Shown in pieces: positions 8,381 to 17,984 of a stretch of 64,000 bases of DNA. Numbering within the stretch: the stretch's first letter is position 1; the number at the start of each line of letters is the position of its first letter. The DNA is from Burkholderia metallica (GTDB lineage: Bacteria > Pseudomonadota > Gammaproteobacteria > Burkholderiales > Burkholderiaceae), in contig NZ_CADFDB010000001.1 of the NCBI RefSeq assembly GCF_902832845.1, forward strand, positions 744,001 to 808,000. Reading direction: 5' to 3'. The translations under genes were made by a program, and so were the position numbers. The notes beneath the pieces are model-generated. The model was not told the origin of the DNA. It saw only the letters and a program-made list of their open reading frames with translations, and ran no database searches.

Positions 8381-10975
8381 ATGTCTTCCCGCCACTCTGG
8401 TTCGCCCGGCCGTGCCGCGGCGGTGATCGCCCGTGCCCGGGCGCTGATCCGCAACGAGCGCGTGCTGTCGCCGCTGCTCGCGCTCGGCATCGGCCTGCTG
8501 CTGATCGTGGTTTTCCAGCATCTGTCGGAATCCGTCGACTACCGGTCGGTGATCCGCCAGCTACGTCACATGTCCGTCGGCGAGTGGGGCGCGTCGCTGG
8601 CCGCGACCGCCCTCAGCTATCTCGCACTCGTCGCCCGCGACGCGGTCGGCCTGCGCTACGTCGCCGCGAAGGTGCCGCGCGTCGCATTGTGGATCGGCGC
8701 GATCGCCGGGTCCGCGCTCGGTAACGCGACCGGCTTCGGCGCGCTGACGGGCGGCGCGGTGCGCGCACGCGTGTACGGCGTGTCGGGCGTCACGCCCGCG
8801 CAGATCGGCCGGATGACGGTGTTTACGAGCGGCACGCTGGCGCTCGCGATGGTGTTGATGACGGCGGTCGGCATGGTCTGCGTGCCGGAGGCGCTCGCCG
8901 CGATGCTGCACGTCGCGCCCGGCGTGCTGACGTGGGCCGGCGCGGCGCTGCTCGTGGTGCTGGCCGCGATGGCGGCGATGTGCGGCAACACCGCGCGCCC
9001 GGTCGTCACGCGCTTCAAGTGGCTGTCGTTCGACGTGCCGGCGCGGCGCGATCTCGTCGCGCAGGTCGTTTATGCGGTCCTCGACGTCGTTGCCGCGGGC
9101 CTGACGCTGTGGGTGCTGCTGCCGGCCGCGCCGGTCGGCTTTCCGACCTTCATCACCGTTTACGCCGCCGCGTTGCTGCTCGGGATGATCGGCCATACGC
9201 CGGGCGGGATCGGCGTGTTCGAAGCCGCGATGGTCTTCACGCTCGGTCGCGAAGTGCCGCCGCATGCGATGGTCGCCGCGCTGATCGCGTATCGCGCGAT
9301 TTATTTCGGCGTGCCGCTCGTACTGTCGGCCGGCCTGCTGGCCGGTTTCGAAGGCCGCGCGCTGCGGCGCCGGCTCGTCACGCGTCAGGCCGTGCGCGTG
9401 TCGCAGCTCGCACCGGTGTTCCTGAGCCTCGTAACGTTCGCGGTCGGCGGGATGCTGGTGATCTCGAGCGCGACCCCCGCGTTCTGGCACCGGATCGCGA
9501 TCCTGCGCCACATCGTGCCGTTGTGGGTGCTCGAAGGCTCGCAGGTGATCGCCAGCGTGCTCGGCGTCGCGCTGCTGTTCGTCGCGCGCGGGCTGCTGCG
9601 CCGCCTCGACGGCGCATGGTGGATGACGTTCGCGCTGACGCTCGCGAGCCTCGCGCTGTCGCTGGCGAAGGGCCTCGCGTTCGTCGAGGCCGGCGTGCTC
9701 GGCACGCTGCTGGTGCTGCTGCTCGTCAGCCGCCGCCGCTTCAATCGCCACTCGTCGCTGTTCGCCGAGCGCTTCACGGTGAGCTGGTTCGTGTCGGTGG
9801 CGATGGTGCTGATGCTGGCCGTGTGGGTGCTGTTCTTCGCGTTCCGCGACGTGCCGTACACGCGCGAGCTGTGGTCGCATTTCTCGTTCGACGCGCGTGC
9901 GCCGCGTGCGCTGCGCGCGACGCTCGCCGCCGGCGTGTTCGTCGCGCTGTTCGCGCTGTGGCAACTGCTGCGCCCCGCGCCCGGCCGGTTCGTGAAGCCC
10001 GTGCAGCAGGATCTGCTCGACGCCGAGCGGATCATTCGCGCGCAGGAGTGCAGCGACGCGGGCCTCGCGCTGATGGGCGACAAGTCGTTTCTTTTCTCGG
10101 AGTCCCGCCGGGCGTTCCTGATGTATGCGAAGAACGGCCGCACCTGGGCCGCGCTGCACGACCCGGTCGGGCCGCGGGAAGAATGGCCGGCGCTGATCAG
10201 CAAGTTCATCGCGCTCGCGCACGCGCACAGCGGCCGCGCGGCGTTCTATCAGGTGCGTGCGAATGCGCTGCCGCTGTATCTCGACGCGGGGCTCACGCTG
10301 ATGAAGCTCGGCGAGGAAGCGCATATCGCGCTCGACGAGTTCGACCTGAAGGGCTCGAACCGCTCGCACCTGCGCTATGCGCTGCGCCGCGGCGACAAGG
10401 ACGCGCTGACGGTCGAGGTGATCGCGCCGAGCGACGTGCCGGCCGCGCTGCCGTCGCTGCGCGACATCTCCGACGGCTGGCTCGACAGCCGCGACGCGCG
10501 CGAGAAGAGTTTCTCGGTGGCCGCGTTCCACGACGGCTATCTCGCGACGCAGTCGGTGATGCTCGTGCGGCAGGCCGACAAGCCGATCGCATTCGTCACG
10601 TTCATGACGACCGACCTGAACACCGAGGCGACGGTCGGCGTGATGCGCCATCTGCCGGAAGCGTCGCCGTACGCGATGGAATATCTGTTTACGCAGCTCG
10701 CGCTGCATCTGAAGGAGGCGGGCTTCCGCAAGCTGAGCCTGGGCATCGCGCCGTTCTCGGGGATGGGGGCGGCGAAGATGCCGTCGCCGTTGCACCGGAT
10801 CGGCCTGATGGTCTGGCGCTTCGGCGGCCGCTTCTACAACTTCCGCGGCTTGCGCGCTTTCAAGAGCAAGTTCGAACCGCACTGGGAGCCGCGTTATCTC
10901 GCGGCCTCGGGCACGGTCGGCGTGTTCGTCACGCTTGCGGATCTGTCATTGCTGGCGGGAGGTCGGCGTTCATGA
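8381..10975 (+). CDS. mprF: Lysyl-phosphatidylglycerol synthase/flippase MprF
   Basis: An 864-residue membrane protein expected to transfer lysine from Lys-tRNA to phosphatidylglycerol and flip the product outward, which lowers surface charge and gives resistance to cationic peptides. The N-terminal two thirds (about residues 25-540) is a series of hydrophobic helices including the flippase core (GFGALTGGAVRARVYG, HTPGGIGVFEAAM). The C-terminal third (from about 545) is the soluble DUF2156 synthase domain with LMGDKSFLFS and GMGAAKMPSPLHRIGL. Length matches the family. The TGA overlaps the ATG of the next gene (ATGA), so the two are translationally coupled. Confidence 0.93.
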   Translation: MSSRHSGSPGRAAAVIARARALIRNERVLSPLLALGIGLLLIVVFQHLSESVDYRSVIRQLRHMSVGEWGASLAATALSYLALVARDAVGLRYVAAKVPRVALWIGAIAGSALGNATGFGALTGGAVRARVYGVSGVTPAQIGRMTVFTSGTLALAMVLMTAVGMVCVPEALAAMLHVAPGVLTWAGAALLVVLAAMAAMCGNTARPVVTRFKWLSFDVPARRDLVAQVVYAVLDVVAAGLTLWVLLPAAPVGFPTFITVYAAALLLGMIGHTPGGIGVFEAAMVFTLGREVPPHAMVAALIAYRAIYFGVPLVLSAGLLAGFEGRALRRRLVTRQAVRVSQLAPVFLSLVTFAVGGMLVISSATPAFWHRIAILRHIVPLWVLEGSQVIASVLGVALLFVARGLLRRLDGAWWMTFALTLASLALSLAKGLAFVEAGVLGTLLVLLLVSRRRFNRHSSLFAERFTVSWFVSVAMVLMLAVWVLFFAFRDVPYTRELWSHFSFDARAPRALRATLAAGVFVALFALWQLLRPAPGRFVKPVQQDLLDAERIIRAQECSDAGLALMGDKSFLFSESRRAFLMYAKNGRTWAALHDPVGPREEWPALISKFIALAHAHSGRAAFYQVRANALPLYLDAGLTLMKLGEEAHIALDEFDLKGSNRSHLRYALRRGDKDALTVEVIAPSDVPAALPSLRDISDGWLDSRDAREKSFSVAAFHDGYLATQSVMLVRQADKPIAFVTFMTTDLNTEATVGVMRHLPEASPYAMEYLFTQLALHLKEAGFRKLSLGIAPFSGMGAAKMPSPLHRIGLMVWRFGGRFYNFRGLRAFKSKFEPHWEPRYLAASGTVGVFVTLADLSLLAGGRRS

Positions 10976-12252
10976 TGTTGAAGAAGGGAATCGCGCGGGC
11001 GGCAGCCGCCTGCGCGGGAATGATGCTGGCCGGCGCCGCGTGCGCCGCGCAACCGGCCGCCGTGAAGGCCGAAACCGTGTCGGGCGGCCGTTACGGGCCC
11101 GTGACCGTGACCAAACCTGCCGGGCCGCTGCGCGGCTTCGTCGTGCTGTTCTCGCGCGAGGCCGGCTGGAATGCGGCCGACCAGCAGGCCGCCGATGCGC
11201 TCGCGAAGGCCGGTGCGATGACGGTCGGCGTCGATTCGGAGCGCTATGCGGCGAATCTTGCCGCGAAGCAGGAGACCTGCCACCACCTCGACGGCGACGC
11301 CGAGGCGGTCAGCCACCAGCTCGAACGCCTCGCGCAATCGTCGCGGTATTTCACGCCGATCGTCGCGGGCGTGGGCCAGGGCGGCGCGATCGCGAAGCAG
11401 ATTCTGGCGATGGCGCCGGAGAACACGATCGCCGGCGTCGTATCGGTCGATCCGGCCGCCAAACTCGATCCGCGCTTCAAGCCGTGCCCGCCCGATCCGA
11501 CGATCGTGCGCCGCGCGATGCCGGGATTCGTCGAAACGGCCGCGACGGGCGATTCCGCGAAGCTCGTGTCGCTCGTCTCGTCCCATCTGCGGGACACCAG
11601 CGGCGGCGACGAGCTCGACGTGTCGGACTTGCCGCTCGTCGAACTGCCGGCCAAGGGCGGCAGCGACCGGCTCGCGATCGTGATCTCGGGTGACGGCGGC
11701 TGGCGCGATCTCGACAAGACGATCGCCGAGGCGCTGCAACGCGACGGCGTGTCGGTGGTCGGCATCGACAGCCTGCGCTACTTCTGGAGCGAGAAGCCGC
11801 CGGCGCAGGTGAGCCGCGATCTCGCGCGCGTGATGCGGACCTACACGGCGCGCTGGCACGCGAACCGCGTGGCGCTGGTCGGCTACTCGTTCGGCGCGGA
11901 CGTGATGCCGTTCGCGTACAACCGGCTGCCGGCCGACCTGCGCGACAAGGTCGCCGTGATGTCGCTGCTCGGCTTCGCACCGTCGGCCGATTTCCAGATC
12001 CGCGTGACGGGCTGGCTCGGCATGCCCGCGAGCGACAAGGCGCTGAAGGTCGCGCCGGAAATCGCGAAGGTGCCGCCGCAGCTCGTGCAGTGTTTCTACG
12101 GCGCGGAAGAGAAGGACACGATGTGTCCGGCACTCGCGAACACGGGCGCCGACGTGATCAAGACGCAGGGCGATCACCACTTCGGCCGCGACTACATCGC
12201 GCTCGAGAAGAAGATTCTCGGCGCGTTCGGCAAGCCGGTGGCGGCGCGCTGA
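10972..12252 (+). CDS. acvB: AcvB/VirJ-type periplasmic serine hydrolase
   Basis: A 426-residue exported protein of the AcvB/VirJ virulence-factor family. A signal peptide occupies about residues 1-25 (AAACAGMMLAGAACAA). Two alpha/beta-hydrolase-like halves follow; the second has SGDGGWRDLD, the nucleophile elbow GYSFGAD with Ser306, and a C-terminal QGDHHFGRDY supplying the acid and His region. In Agrobacterium, AcvB lies beside the MprF homologue LpiA and hydrolyses lysyl-phosphatidylglycerol; here the start codon overlaps the mprF stop (ATGA at 10972-10975), which fits the same synthesis/turnover pair. The role here is inferred from that parallel. Confidence 0.87.
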   Translation: MMLKKGIARAAAACAGMMLAGAACAAQPAAVKAETVSGGRYGPVTVTKPAGPLRGFVVLFSREAGWNAADQQAADALAKAGAMTVGVDSERYAANLAAKQETCHHLDGDAEAVSHQLERLAQSSRYFTPIVAGVGQGGAIAKQILAMAPENTIAGVVSVDPAAKLDPRFKPCPPDPTIVRRAMPGFVETAATGDSAKLVSLVSSHLRDTSGGDELDVSDLPLVELPAKGGSDRLAIVISGDGGWRDLDKTIAEALQRDGVSVVGIDSLRYFWSEKPPAQVSRDLARVMRTYTARWHANRVALVGYSFGADVMPFAYNRLPADLRDKVAVMSLLGFAPSADFQIRVTGWLGMPASDKALKVAPEIAKVPPQLVQCFYGAEEKDTMCPALANTGADVIKTQGDHHFGRDYIALEKKILGAFGKPVAAR

Positions 12253-12301
12253 ACGCAGGCGCGCGCTTCGCGGCGCGCGCGGCCGGTTGCGGTTTATCGT
12301 T

Positions 12302-12332
12302 CGGGCGGCCTGCGGGCCGCCCGTTTCGTTTA
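12302..12332 (+). terminator. Rho-independent terminator after mprF-acvB
   Basis: A perfect 9-bp stem CGGGCGGCC / GGCCGCCCG with a TGCG loop is followed by TTTCGTTTA on the + strand. It lies 50 bp after the acvB stop and just before the end of the convergent gene at 12338. Confidence 0.75.
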
Positions 12333-12337
12333 CCGGC

Positions 12338-12736
12338 TTATGCGCCGTCGGCGTCGACGACGAGCGCCGGATCGAGCGCGCGGATGCGCTGGTCGACGAA
12401 GTAGCCGCCGGCTTCCTGATAGCGCAGGAACAGGCGGCCGCACGCGCGGCAGCGGTTGACGGTGCAGCGGTTGTACGGGAAATGGCGCAGCGCGATCGGC
12501 GCATCGTCCGATGCGTAGTGCGTGCCGGCCGGATGATGTTCGGCGTAGGTCGGCTCCGCATCGTCGGGCGGCGCGAGCGTGGCGACTTCGATCAGTTGTG
12601 CGTCCTGCAGCGACAGCGGCAGCGTCGTCCAGCCGGCGAGCGGCGTTTTCGTGCAGGTGCACGGCTGCGTGATGTGCGCGGCTTCAGCCGCCAGTTTCAA
12701 CAGCGCGTCGTGATCGAGGTAGGGCAGTCGACTCAT
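12338..12736 (-). CDS. Conserved hypothetical Cys-containing protein
   Basis: A 132-residue soluble protein not recognised beyond being Burkholderia-like. It carries two Cys clusters, PCTCTKT near residue 27 and NRCRACGR near residue 95, an arrangement that could bind a metal ion such as zinc. A HFPYNRCTVNRCRACGRLF stretch resembles small proteins of unknown function that hold a degenerate zinc ribbon. There is no signal peptide or membrane segment. It is transcribed towards mprF-acvB, with no operon partner visible; the MocR gene lies 97 bp upstream on the same strand. Confidence 0.7.
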   Translation of the reverse strand: MSRLPYLDHDALLKLAAEAAHITQPCTCTKTPLAGWTTLPLSLQDAQLIEVATLAPPDDAEPTYAEHHPAGTHYASDDAPIALRHFPYNRCTVNRCRACGRLFLRYQEAGGYFVDQRIRALDPALVVDADGA

Positions 12737-12833
12737 CGGAAATCGTGCAAGGCGGCGGGATCAGCACTGTAACCCGCGTGCGGATTGCATGCATGGCCGT
12801 GCCGCGGGCGGTGCACCGTGGGTACCGCGCGAT

Positions 12834-14267
12834 TCAACCGCCCTTGCGGACCGAAGGCTGCGCGACGAGCTCGCCGAGCACGCGGATCGCACGCTCGATG
12901 TCGCGGCTCCACGGATGGCCGAAGTTCACGCGCACGCAGCGCTCGAAGCTGTGCGCAGCCGAAAACAGCGGCCCCGGCGCGAAGCTGATGCCGCGCGCGA
13001 TCGCCTGGCGATGCAGCTCCATCGCGTCGATCGCGTCGGGAAACGCGAGCCACAGAAAGTAGCCGCCCTCGGGCCGCACCCATTCGACGCCGGCCGGCAG
13101 CCAGCGCCGAAGTGCGTCGTCCATCCGGTCGAGCTGCGCGTGCAGTGCGCCGCGCAGCTTGCGCAAGTGCCGGTCGTAGCCGCCGTGCTCGAGATAGTTC
13201 GCGATCCCGGCCTGCGCGGGAATGCTGGCAGACAGCGTCGTCATCAGCTTGAGCCGCTGCACTTTTTCCGCGAAGCGACCGGCGGCGGTCCAGCCGATCC
13301 GGTAGCCGGGCGCGAGCGTCTTCGAGAACGAACTGCAGTGCATCACGAGGCCCTGGCGATCGAATGCGCGCGCGGGCAGCGGATAGTCGGGGCCGAAATG
13401 CAGCTCGCCGTACACGTCGTCCTCGATCAGCGGCACGTCGTGCGCGGCGAGCAGTTCGACGAGCCTGCGCTTCTTGTCGGCGGTCAGCGTGACGCCGGTC
13501 GGGTTCTGGAAGTTGGTCATGAACCAGCACGCGCGGATCTTGTGCCGGTCGAGCGCGTTCGCGAGTGCGTCGAGATCGAGGCCCGTGCGCGGATCGACGG
13601 GAATCTCGACCGCGCGCAGGTCGAGCCGTTCGATCGCCTGGAGCGCCGCATAGAAGCCGGGCGCCTCGACGGCCACGACGTCGCCGGGGCGCGTGACGGC
13701 CATCAGGCACAGGTTCAGCGCTTCGAGCGCGCCGTTCGTGACGACGATCTCGTCGATCGACTGCGCGATGCCGGTGGCGAGGTAGCGCCGCGCGATCTGC
13801 TGGCGCAGCGCCTCGTTGCCGGGCGGCAGGTCGACGACCGTGCTCCACGGGCTCACGAGCCGCGTGGCCTGCGCGAGCGATTTCGCGAGACGCGGCAGCG
13901 GAAACAGTTGCGGCGCCGGGAAGGCGGAGCCGAGCGGCACGATGCCGGGTTGCGTCGCCGCATCGAGGACGGAGAACACGAGGTTGCTGATGTCGACCTT
14001 GCGCGTGGCGCCGGCGCGGCTGGCACGGCGTTGGGCCGCCGGGGCCGCTTGCGGCGTCGCACCCGGCGCGACGTAGTAGCCCGAGCGCTCGCGTGCGCGG
14101 ATCAGCCCCCACTGTTCGAGCAGGTAATACGCGCGAAACACCGTCGACTGACTCACGCCGTGCTGCGCGATGATCTGCCGCAGCGACGGCAGACGCGTGC
14201 CGACGGCGAGGTTGCCGTTGCGGATGTCGTCGGCGATCGTGTGGGCGAGGGTTTCGTAGCGTTTCAT
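12834..14267 (-). CDS. MocR-type regulator (GntR HTH + aminotransferase domain)
   Basis: A 477-residue MocR/PdxR-like transcription factor. Residues 1-70 form a GntR winged helix (LPSLRQIIAQHGVSQSTVFRAY). The rest is a fold-type I aminotransferase domain with the PLP-binding lysine Lys316 in SSFSKTLAPGYRIGW and the Asn/Asp/Tyr PLP contacts in FQNPTG and EDDVYGEL. These proteins use PLP adducts as signals and usually control a divergent or nearby gene; no clear partner is evident here, as the neighbours are a small hypothetical and the hexuronate transporter. ATG 14267. Confidence 0.88.
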   Translation of the reverse strand: MKRYETLAHTIADDIRNGNLAVGTRLPSLRQIIAQHGVSQSTVFRAYYLLEQWGLIRARERSGYYVAPGATPQAAPAAQRRASRAGATRKVDISNLVFSVLDAATQPGIVPLGSAFPAPQLFPLPRLAKSLAQATRLVSPWSTVVDLPPGNEALRQQIARRYLATGIAQSIDEIVVTNGALEALNLCLMAVTRPGDVVAVEAPGFYAALQAIERLDLRAVEIPVDPRTGLDLDALANALDRHKIRACWFMTNFQNPTGVTLTADKKRRLVELLAAHDVPLIEDDVYGELHFGPDYPLPARAFDRQGLVMHCSSFSKTLAPGYRIGWTAAGRFAEKVQRLKLMTTLSASIPAQAGIANYLEHGGYDRHLRKLRGALHAQLDRMDDALRRWLPAGVEWVRPEGGYFLWLAFPDAIDAMELHRQAIARGISFAPGPLFSAAHSFERCVRVNFGHPWSRDIERAIRVLGELVAQPSVRKGG

Positions 14268-14397
14268 CGGCGAGTGGGGCGCGCGCCGTCGCCGCGCGCG
14301 GGCCGGAGCGGCCGCCGCGCCGGCGGGCGCGGCTCATTGTCCGATGCGCGGCCCGAAAAGGAAAGCGCAGGCGGGGCGGCCGCGCTTTACGGCTTCG

Positions 14398-15708
14398 TCA
14401 GGCCGCGCTCGGCTCGACGTTCTGCCGGTTCGCACGGCCCCGCAGCGGCGGCAACGGCTCGACCTTGCCGACGACGAACAGGTACGACAGCGCGCCGACC
14501 ACGCACAGCGCGCCGGCCACCGCGAGCGGCACGACGAACGAGCCCTTCGTGATCGACAGCATCGCGCCCGTGAACGTCGTGATGAAGATGCCCGCGAGAT
14601 TGCCCGCGAAGTTCTGGATGCCGCCGAGCGACGCGACGTGCGCGGGAGTCGGTGCGACTTCGCCGACGAGCGTCCACACGTTGGCGCCCGCGAACGACAG
14701 GCTTGCATAGGCGAGCGCGAACAGGCCGAGGCATGCCCACACGTTTTCGACGAAGGCCGACAGCGCGATCGACGACGACAGCAGCATCCCGAGCACGAGG
14801 CAGGTCTTGCGCGCGGCGGTCGCGCTCCAGCCGCGCCGGAACAGGCTGTCCGACACGTAGCCGCCGAGCCAGCCGCCCGGAATCGCGAGCAGGGCGGGCA
14901 GCATGCCCCACGTGCCGAGCGACGCGAGCGAGAAGCCGCGCGACTGCAGCAGGTAGCTCGGGAACCACGTGATGAAGAAGTAGATCGCGAAGTTCAGGCA
15001 GAACAGGCCGATCATCATGCCCCACACGGTGCGATAGCGGAACAGGTCGAGCCACGACACCTTCGGGCCGTCGGTTGCGGCCGCAACGATCGGTGCGCCG
15101 CGCTGAGCGAGCAACGCGTCGACGGCATCGGGCGCGATCGCGCGATAGCGTTCCGGGTCGCGGTAGACGAACCACCACGCCAGTGCCCACACGATGCCGA
15201 TGCCGCCCGTGATCGCGAACGACCCGCGCCAGCCGACGATCGAGATCAGCCACGCGACGAGCGGCAGCGACAGCGCGGAGCCGACGCGCGAGCCGCTGTC
15301 GAAGATGCTGCTCGCGAGCCCCCGTTCGCTGCGCGGGAACCAGTTGAACGCGACCTTCGCGAACGACGGGATCGCGGCCGCTTCGCCGACGCCGAGCATC
15401 AGCCGCACGCCGACGAGCTGCGCGAGGCCGCGCGCGGCGCCCGTCGCGACGGTGAACACCGACCACCAGCCGACCGCGAGCGCGAGGCTCACGCGCACGC
15501 CGACCTTGTCGATGAACCAGCCGGCCGGCAGTTGCAGGAACGCGTAGGTCCAGAAGAACGCGCTCAGCACGAGCCCCATGCCGACCGCATCGAGGCCGAG
15601 GTCGGCGCGGATGCTGGGCGCGGCGATCGCGAGATTCGCGCGGTCGATGAAGTTGATGACGTTGGCCAGGAAGCACATCAGGATCATGGCCCATCGGATG
15701 CGTGGCAT
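14398..15708 (-). CDS. MFS transporter, anion:cation symporter family, probable hexuronate uptake
   Basis: A 436-residue inner-membrane permease with about 12 hydrophobic segments. The first helix contains the family signature NVINFIDRANLAIAAPSI, and the loop 2-3 motif GWFIDKVGVR is present. This is the ExuT/GudP-type branch that imports galacturonate, glucuronate or glucarate with protons. Substrate assignment rests on context: the gene follows uxuA by 71 bp in the same direction, beneath a control region with UxuR/ExuR-like operators. ATG 15708 precedes PRIRWAMILM. Confidence 0.85.
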   Translation of the reverse strand: MPRIRWAMILMCFLANVINFIDRANLAIAAPSIRADLGLDAVGMGLVLSAFFWTYAFLQLPAGWFIDKVGVRVSLALAVGWWSVFTVATGAARGLAQLVGVRLMLGVGEAAAIPSFAKVAFNWFPRSERGLASSIFDSGSRVGSALSLPLVAWLISIVGWRGSFAITGGIGIVWALAWWFVYRDPERYRAIAPDAVDALLAQRGAPIVAAATDGPKVSWLDLFRYRTVWGMMIGLFCLNFAIYFFITWFPSYLLQSRGFSLASLGTWGMLPALLAIPGGWLGGYVSDSLFRRGWSATAARKTCLVLGMLLSSSIALSAFVENVWACLGLFALAYASLSFAGANVWTLVGEVAPTPAHVASLGGIQNFAGNLAGIFITTFTGAMLSITKGSFVVPLAVAGALCVVGALSYLFVVGKVEPLPPLRGRANRQNVEPSAA

Positions 15709-15779
15709 AGAGTGTCTCCGCGCGGAATGTCGTGACGGGCGGCCGGCGATCCGCTGCGCCGGCCGCCTCGATGGGCGGG

Positions 15780-16844
15780 TTATCGTGCGGCGTGCGACGG
15801 CGTGCGGTCGAATTTCGCGAGTGCTTCCCACAGCCCGTTCAGGTAGACCGCGCCGAGCGCGCGGTCGTAGAGGCCGTAGCCGGGCTTGCCCGTCTCGCCC
15901 CAGATCATGCGGCCGTGGTCGGGGCGCACGTAGCCGGTGAAGCCGGTGTCGTGGTACGCCTTGACGATCGCGGCGATGTCGAGCGAGCCGCAGCTCGACA
16001 GGTGCGCGGTTTCCTCGAAGTCGCCGTTCGCGTCGACCTTCACGTTGCGGATGTGCGCGAAGTGGATGCGGCCCATCGCGCCGAATTCGCGCACGAGCGC
16101 CTCGACGTCGTTCTGCGGGCCCGCGCCGAGCGAGCCCGAGCACAGCGTCAGCCCGTTCGCGGGCGAGTCGACGATGCGCACGATCCGCGCGAGATCGTCG
16201 CGGTCCTTCACGATGCGCGGCAGTCCGAAGATCGGGCGCGGCGGATCGTCGGGGTGGATCGCCATCTTCACGCCGGCTTCCTCGGCGACGGGGACGATCG
16301 CCTTCAGGAAGTATTCGAGGTTCGCCCACAGCGCCGCTTCGTCGACGTCGCGATACTCGGCGAGCAGCGCCTTCAACTGTTCGGGCCGGTAGCTCGAATC
16401 CCAGCCCGGCAGCGCGATCCCGTCGTCCGGATCGATCCGGTCGACCGCGTCGGTGCTGAACGCGAGGCAGGTCGAACCGTCGTCGAGCGTCTTCGACAGA
16501 TCGGTGCGCGTCCAGTCGAACACGGGCATGAAGTTGTAGCAGACGACACGCACGCCGGCCGCGCCGAGATGGCGAATCGTCTGACGGTAGTGGTCGATCA
16601 GGCGGTCGCGGCCCGGCTTGCCGAGCTTGATGTCCTCGTGGACGGGCACCGATTCGACGACTTCGAACCGCAGGCCGGCGCGCTCGATCGTCGCCTTCAG
16701 CGCGTCGATCTTGTGCGCGGGCCAGACTTCGCCCACCGGTTCGTCGTAGATCGCGGACACGATATGCGTGACGCCCGGGATCTGGCGGATGTATTGCAGC
16801 GAGACCGGATCGGACTCGCCGTACCAACGGAAAGACATCTTCAC
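15780..16844 (-). CDS. uxuA: Mannonate dehydratase
   Basis: A 354-residue cytoplasmic enzyme that dehydrates D-mannonate to 2-keto-3-deoxygluconate in glucuronate catabolism. Family marks are the N-terminal [26 protein letters not shown], the metal-binding [14 protein letters not shown] and the C-terminal [11 protein letters not shown]. The GTG at 16844 is chosen as start because AGGAG lies 8 bp upstream, while the in-frame ATG at 16838 would be 14 bp away. It is the first gene of a two-gene unit with the MFS transporter and is divergent from the GntR regulator. Confidence 0.93.
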   Translation of the reverse strand: MKMSFRWYGESDPVSLQYIRQIPGVTHIVSAIYDEPVGEVWPAHKIDALKATIERAGLRFEVVESVPVHEDIKLGKPGRDRLIDHYRQTIRHLGAAGVRVVCYNFMPVFDWTRTDLSKTLDDGSTCLAFSTDAVDRIDPDDGIALPGWDSSYRPEQLKALLAEYRDVDEAALWANLEYFLKAIVPVAEEAGVKMAIHPDDPPRPIFGLPRIVKDRDDLARIVRIVDSPANGLTLCSGSLGAGPQNDVEALVREFGAMGRIHFAHIRNVKVDANGDFEETAHLSSCGSLDIAAIVKAYHDTGFTGYVRPDHGRMIWGETGKPGYGLYDRALGAVYLNGLWEALAKFDRTPSHAAR

Positions 16845-16925
16845 TGGAGCGGCTCCTGACTGGCGGTTGTGGCATCGGGCTGACGGGCGGCTGCATGCCG
16901 GCCGTCTCCGTTGACGGGATTATGA

Positions 16926-16936
16926 TTGGTATGCCA
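16926..16936. promoter_or_regulatory. UxuR/ExuR-like operator 1
   Basis: TTGGTATGCCA matches the TTGGTATACCAA operator of the UxuR/ExuR subgroup of GntR regulators with one change. It lies 82 bp upstream of the uxuA start, between uxuA and the regulator gene. Confidence 0.6.
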
Positions 16937-16950
16937 GTTGTGCGGGATAG

Positions 16951-16960
16951 TGGTTTACCA
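16951..16960. promoter_or_regulatory. UxuR/ExuR-like operator 2
   Basis: TGGTTTACCA is a perfect TGGT-N2-ACCA palindrome, 25 bp (about 2.4 helical turns) from operator 1, in the same divergent region. Confidence 0.62.
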
Positions 16961-17046
16961 GTTGACCGGGCGGCGATGACCGGTGCGGCGCCTCCGGCGG
17001 CGATCCGTGTCGCCGGCCGCGAGGGCATTCCGAAGGCGAGTTAGAA

Positions 17047-17059
17047 TTGGTGTACCATT
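17047..17059. promoter_or_regulatory. UxuR/ExuR-like operator 3
   Basis: TTGGTGTACCATT contains a perfect TGGT-N2-ACCA palindrome, 52 bp before the regulator's ATG. Its position suggests autoregulation. Confidence 0.62.
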
Positions 17060-17110
17060 TTGGCGATCCGGTGCCGCGACGGCGCCGGCCCGCCCGTTGC
17101 GAGCCTTTCG

Positions 17111-17833
17111 ATGACCGATCTTTCCAGCCTGCCTGCCAGCCGCGATACCGATGCCGCGGACCGCTCCTATATCGGCCTTGCGCGGCAGATTCACGCGATG
17201 GTGGCCACCGGCGCGTTCGAGGCCGGCGCACGGCTGCCGTCGGAGCGCAGCCTGGCCGACCAGTTCGGCGTGAGCCGCACGCAGGTGCGCGAGGCGATCA
17301 TCGCGCTCGAGGTGCAGGGGATCGTCGAGGTGCGGATCGGCTCGGGCATCTATGTATCGGCGGTCGATGCCGCGCGGCCGGTGACGTTCGAGGTGCCGCG
17401 CGGCCCGGGGCCGATCGAGACGCTGCGCGCACGCGGGCTGATCGAAGCGGAAGTCGCAGCGCTCGCGGCGACCGAGCGCAAGGATGCGGATCTCGACCGG
17501 CTGTTCTTCTCGCTGACGACGATGCGCGAGCAGATGCACGACAAGGCCGCGTACGACGCGGCCGATCGCCAGTTCCATCTGCGCATCGCGGAATCGACCG
17601 GCAACACGGTGCTGCTGCACATGGTCACCGCGATGTGGGACTGCGCGCGCAGCGATCCGGTGTGGGACAAGATCGAGGAGCATTTTCACTCGACCGCGCT
17701 GCGCGAGGCGTCGCAGGACGATCATCAGCGGATCTTCGCGGCGATCATGGCGGCCGATGCAGGCGCGGCACGCGATGCGATGCGCGCGCACCTGTCGCGC
17801 GTGATCGCGGAATTCACGCAGGCGTGGCGCTGA
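17111..17833 (+). CDS. GntR/FadR-family regulator of hexuronate use
   Basis: A 240-residue regulator with a GntR winged helix at about residues 20-85 (LPSERSLADQFGVSRTQVREAI) and a C-terminal FCD effector domain from about 105 (EAEVAALAA, DRQFHLRIAEST, DDHQRIFAAI). The length and FCD helices place it with UxuR/ExuR, which are released from DNA by fructuronate or mannonate-type intermediates. It is divergent from uxuA, and three TGGT-N2-ACCA palindromes lie between them. ATG 17111 is chosen because it begins the conserved protein; upstream in-frame sequence is not conserved-looking. Confidence 0.88.
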   Translation: MTDLSSLPASRDTDAADRSYIGLARQIHAMVATGAFEAGARLPSERSLADQFGVSRTQVREAIIALEVQGIVEVRIGSGIYVSAVDAARPVTFEVPRGPGPIETLRARGLIEAEVAALAATERKDADLDRLFFSLTTMREQMHDKAAYDAADRQFHLRIAESTGNTVLLHMVTAMWDCARSDPVWDKIEEHFHSTALREASQDDHQRIFAAIMAADAGAARDAMRAHLSRVIAEFTQAWR

Positions 17834-17984
17834 CGTTCGTTCCTTCGCACGGCGGCGGGCCGGCGTAGCGACGTTACGACGTCCGCCCGCACGAGCCGCC
17901 GTATACGGCTTCTTCCGATTGCGCGGCCGCAGGTTTTATGGTCTCGTTGCGGGATATCGCATCGACTCGAAAAAGGACAGTCGA

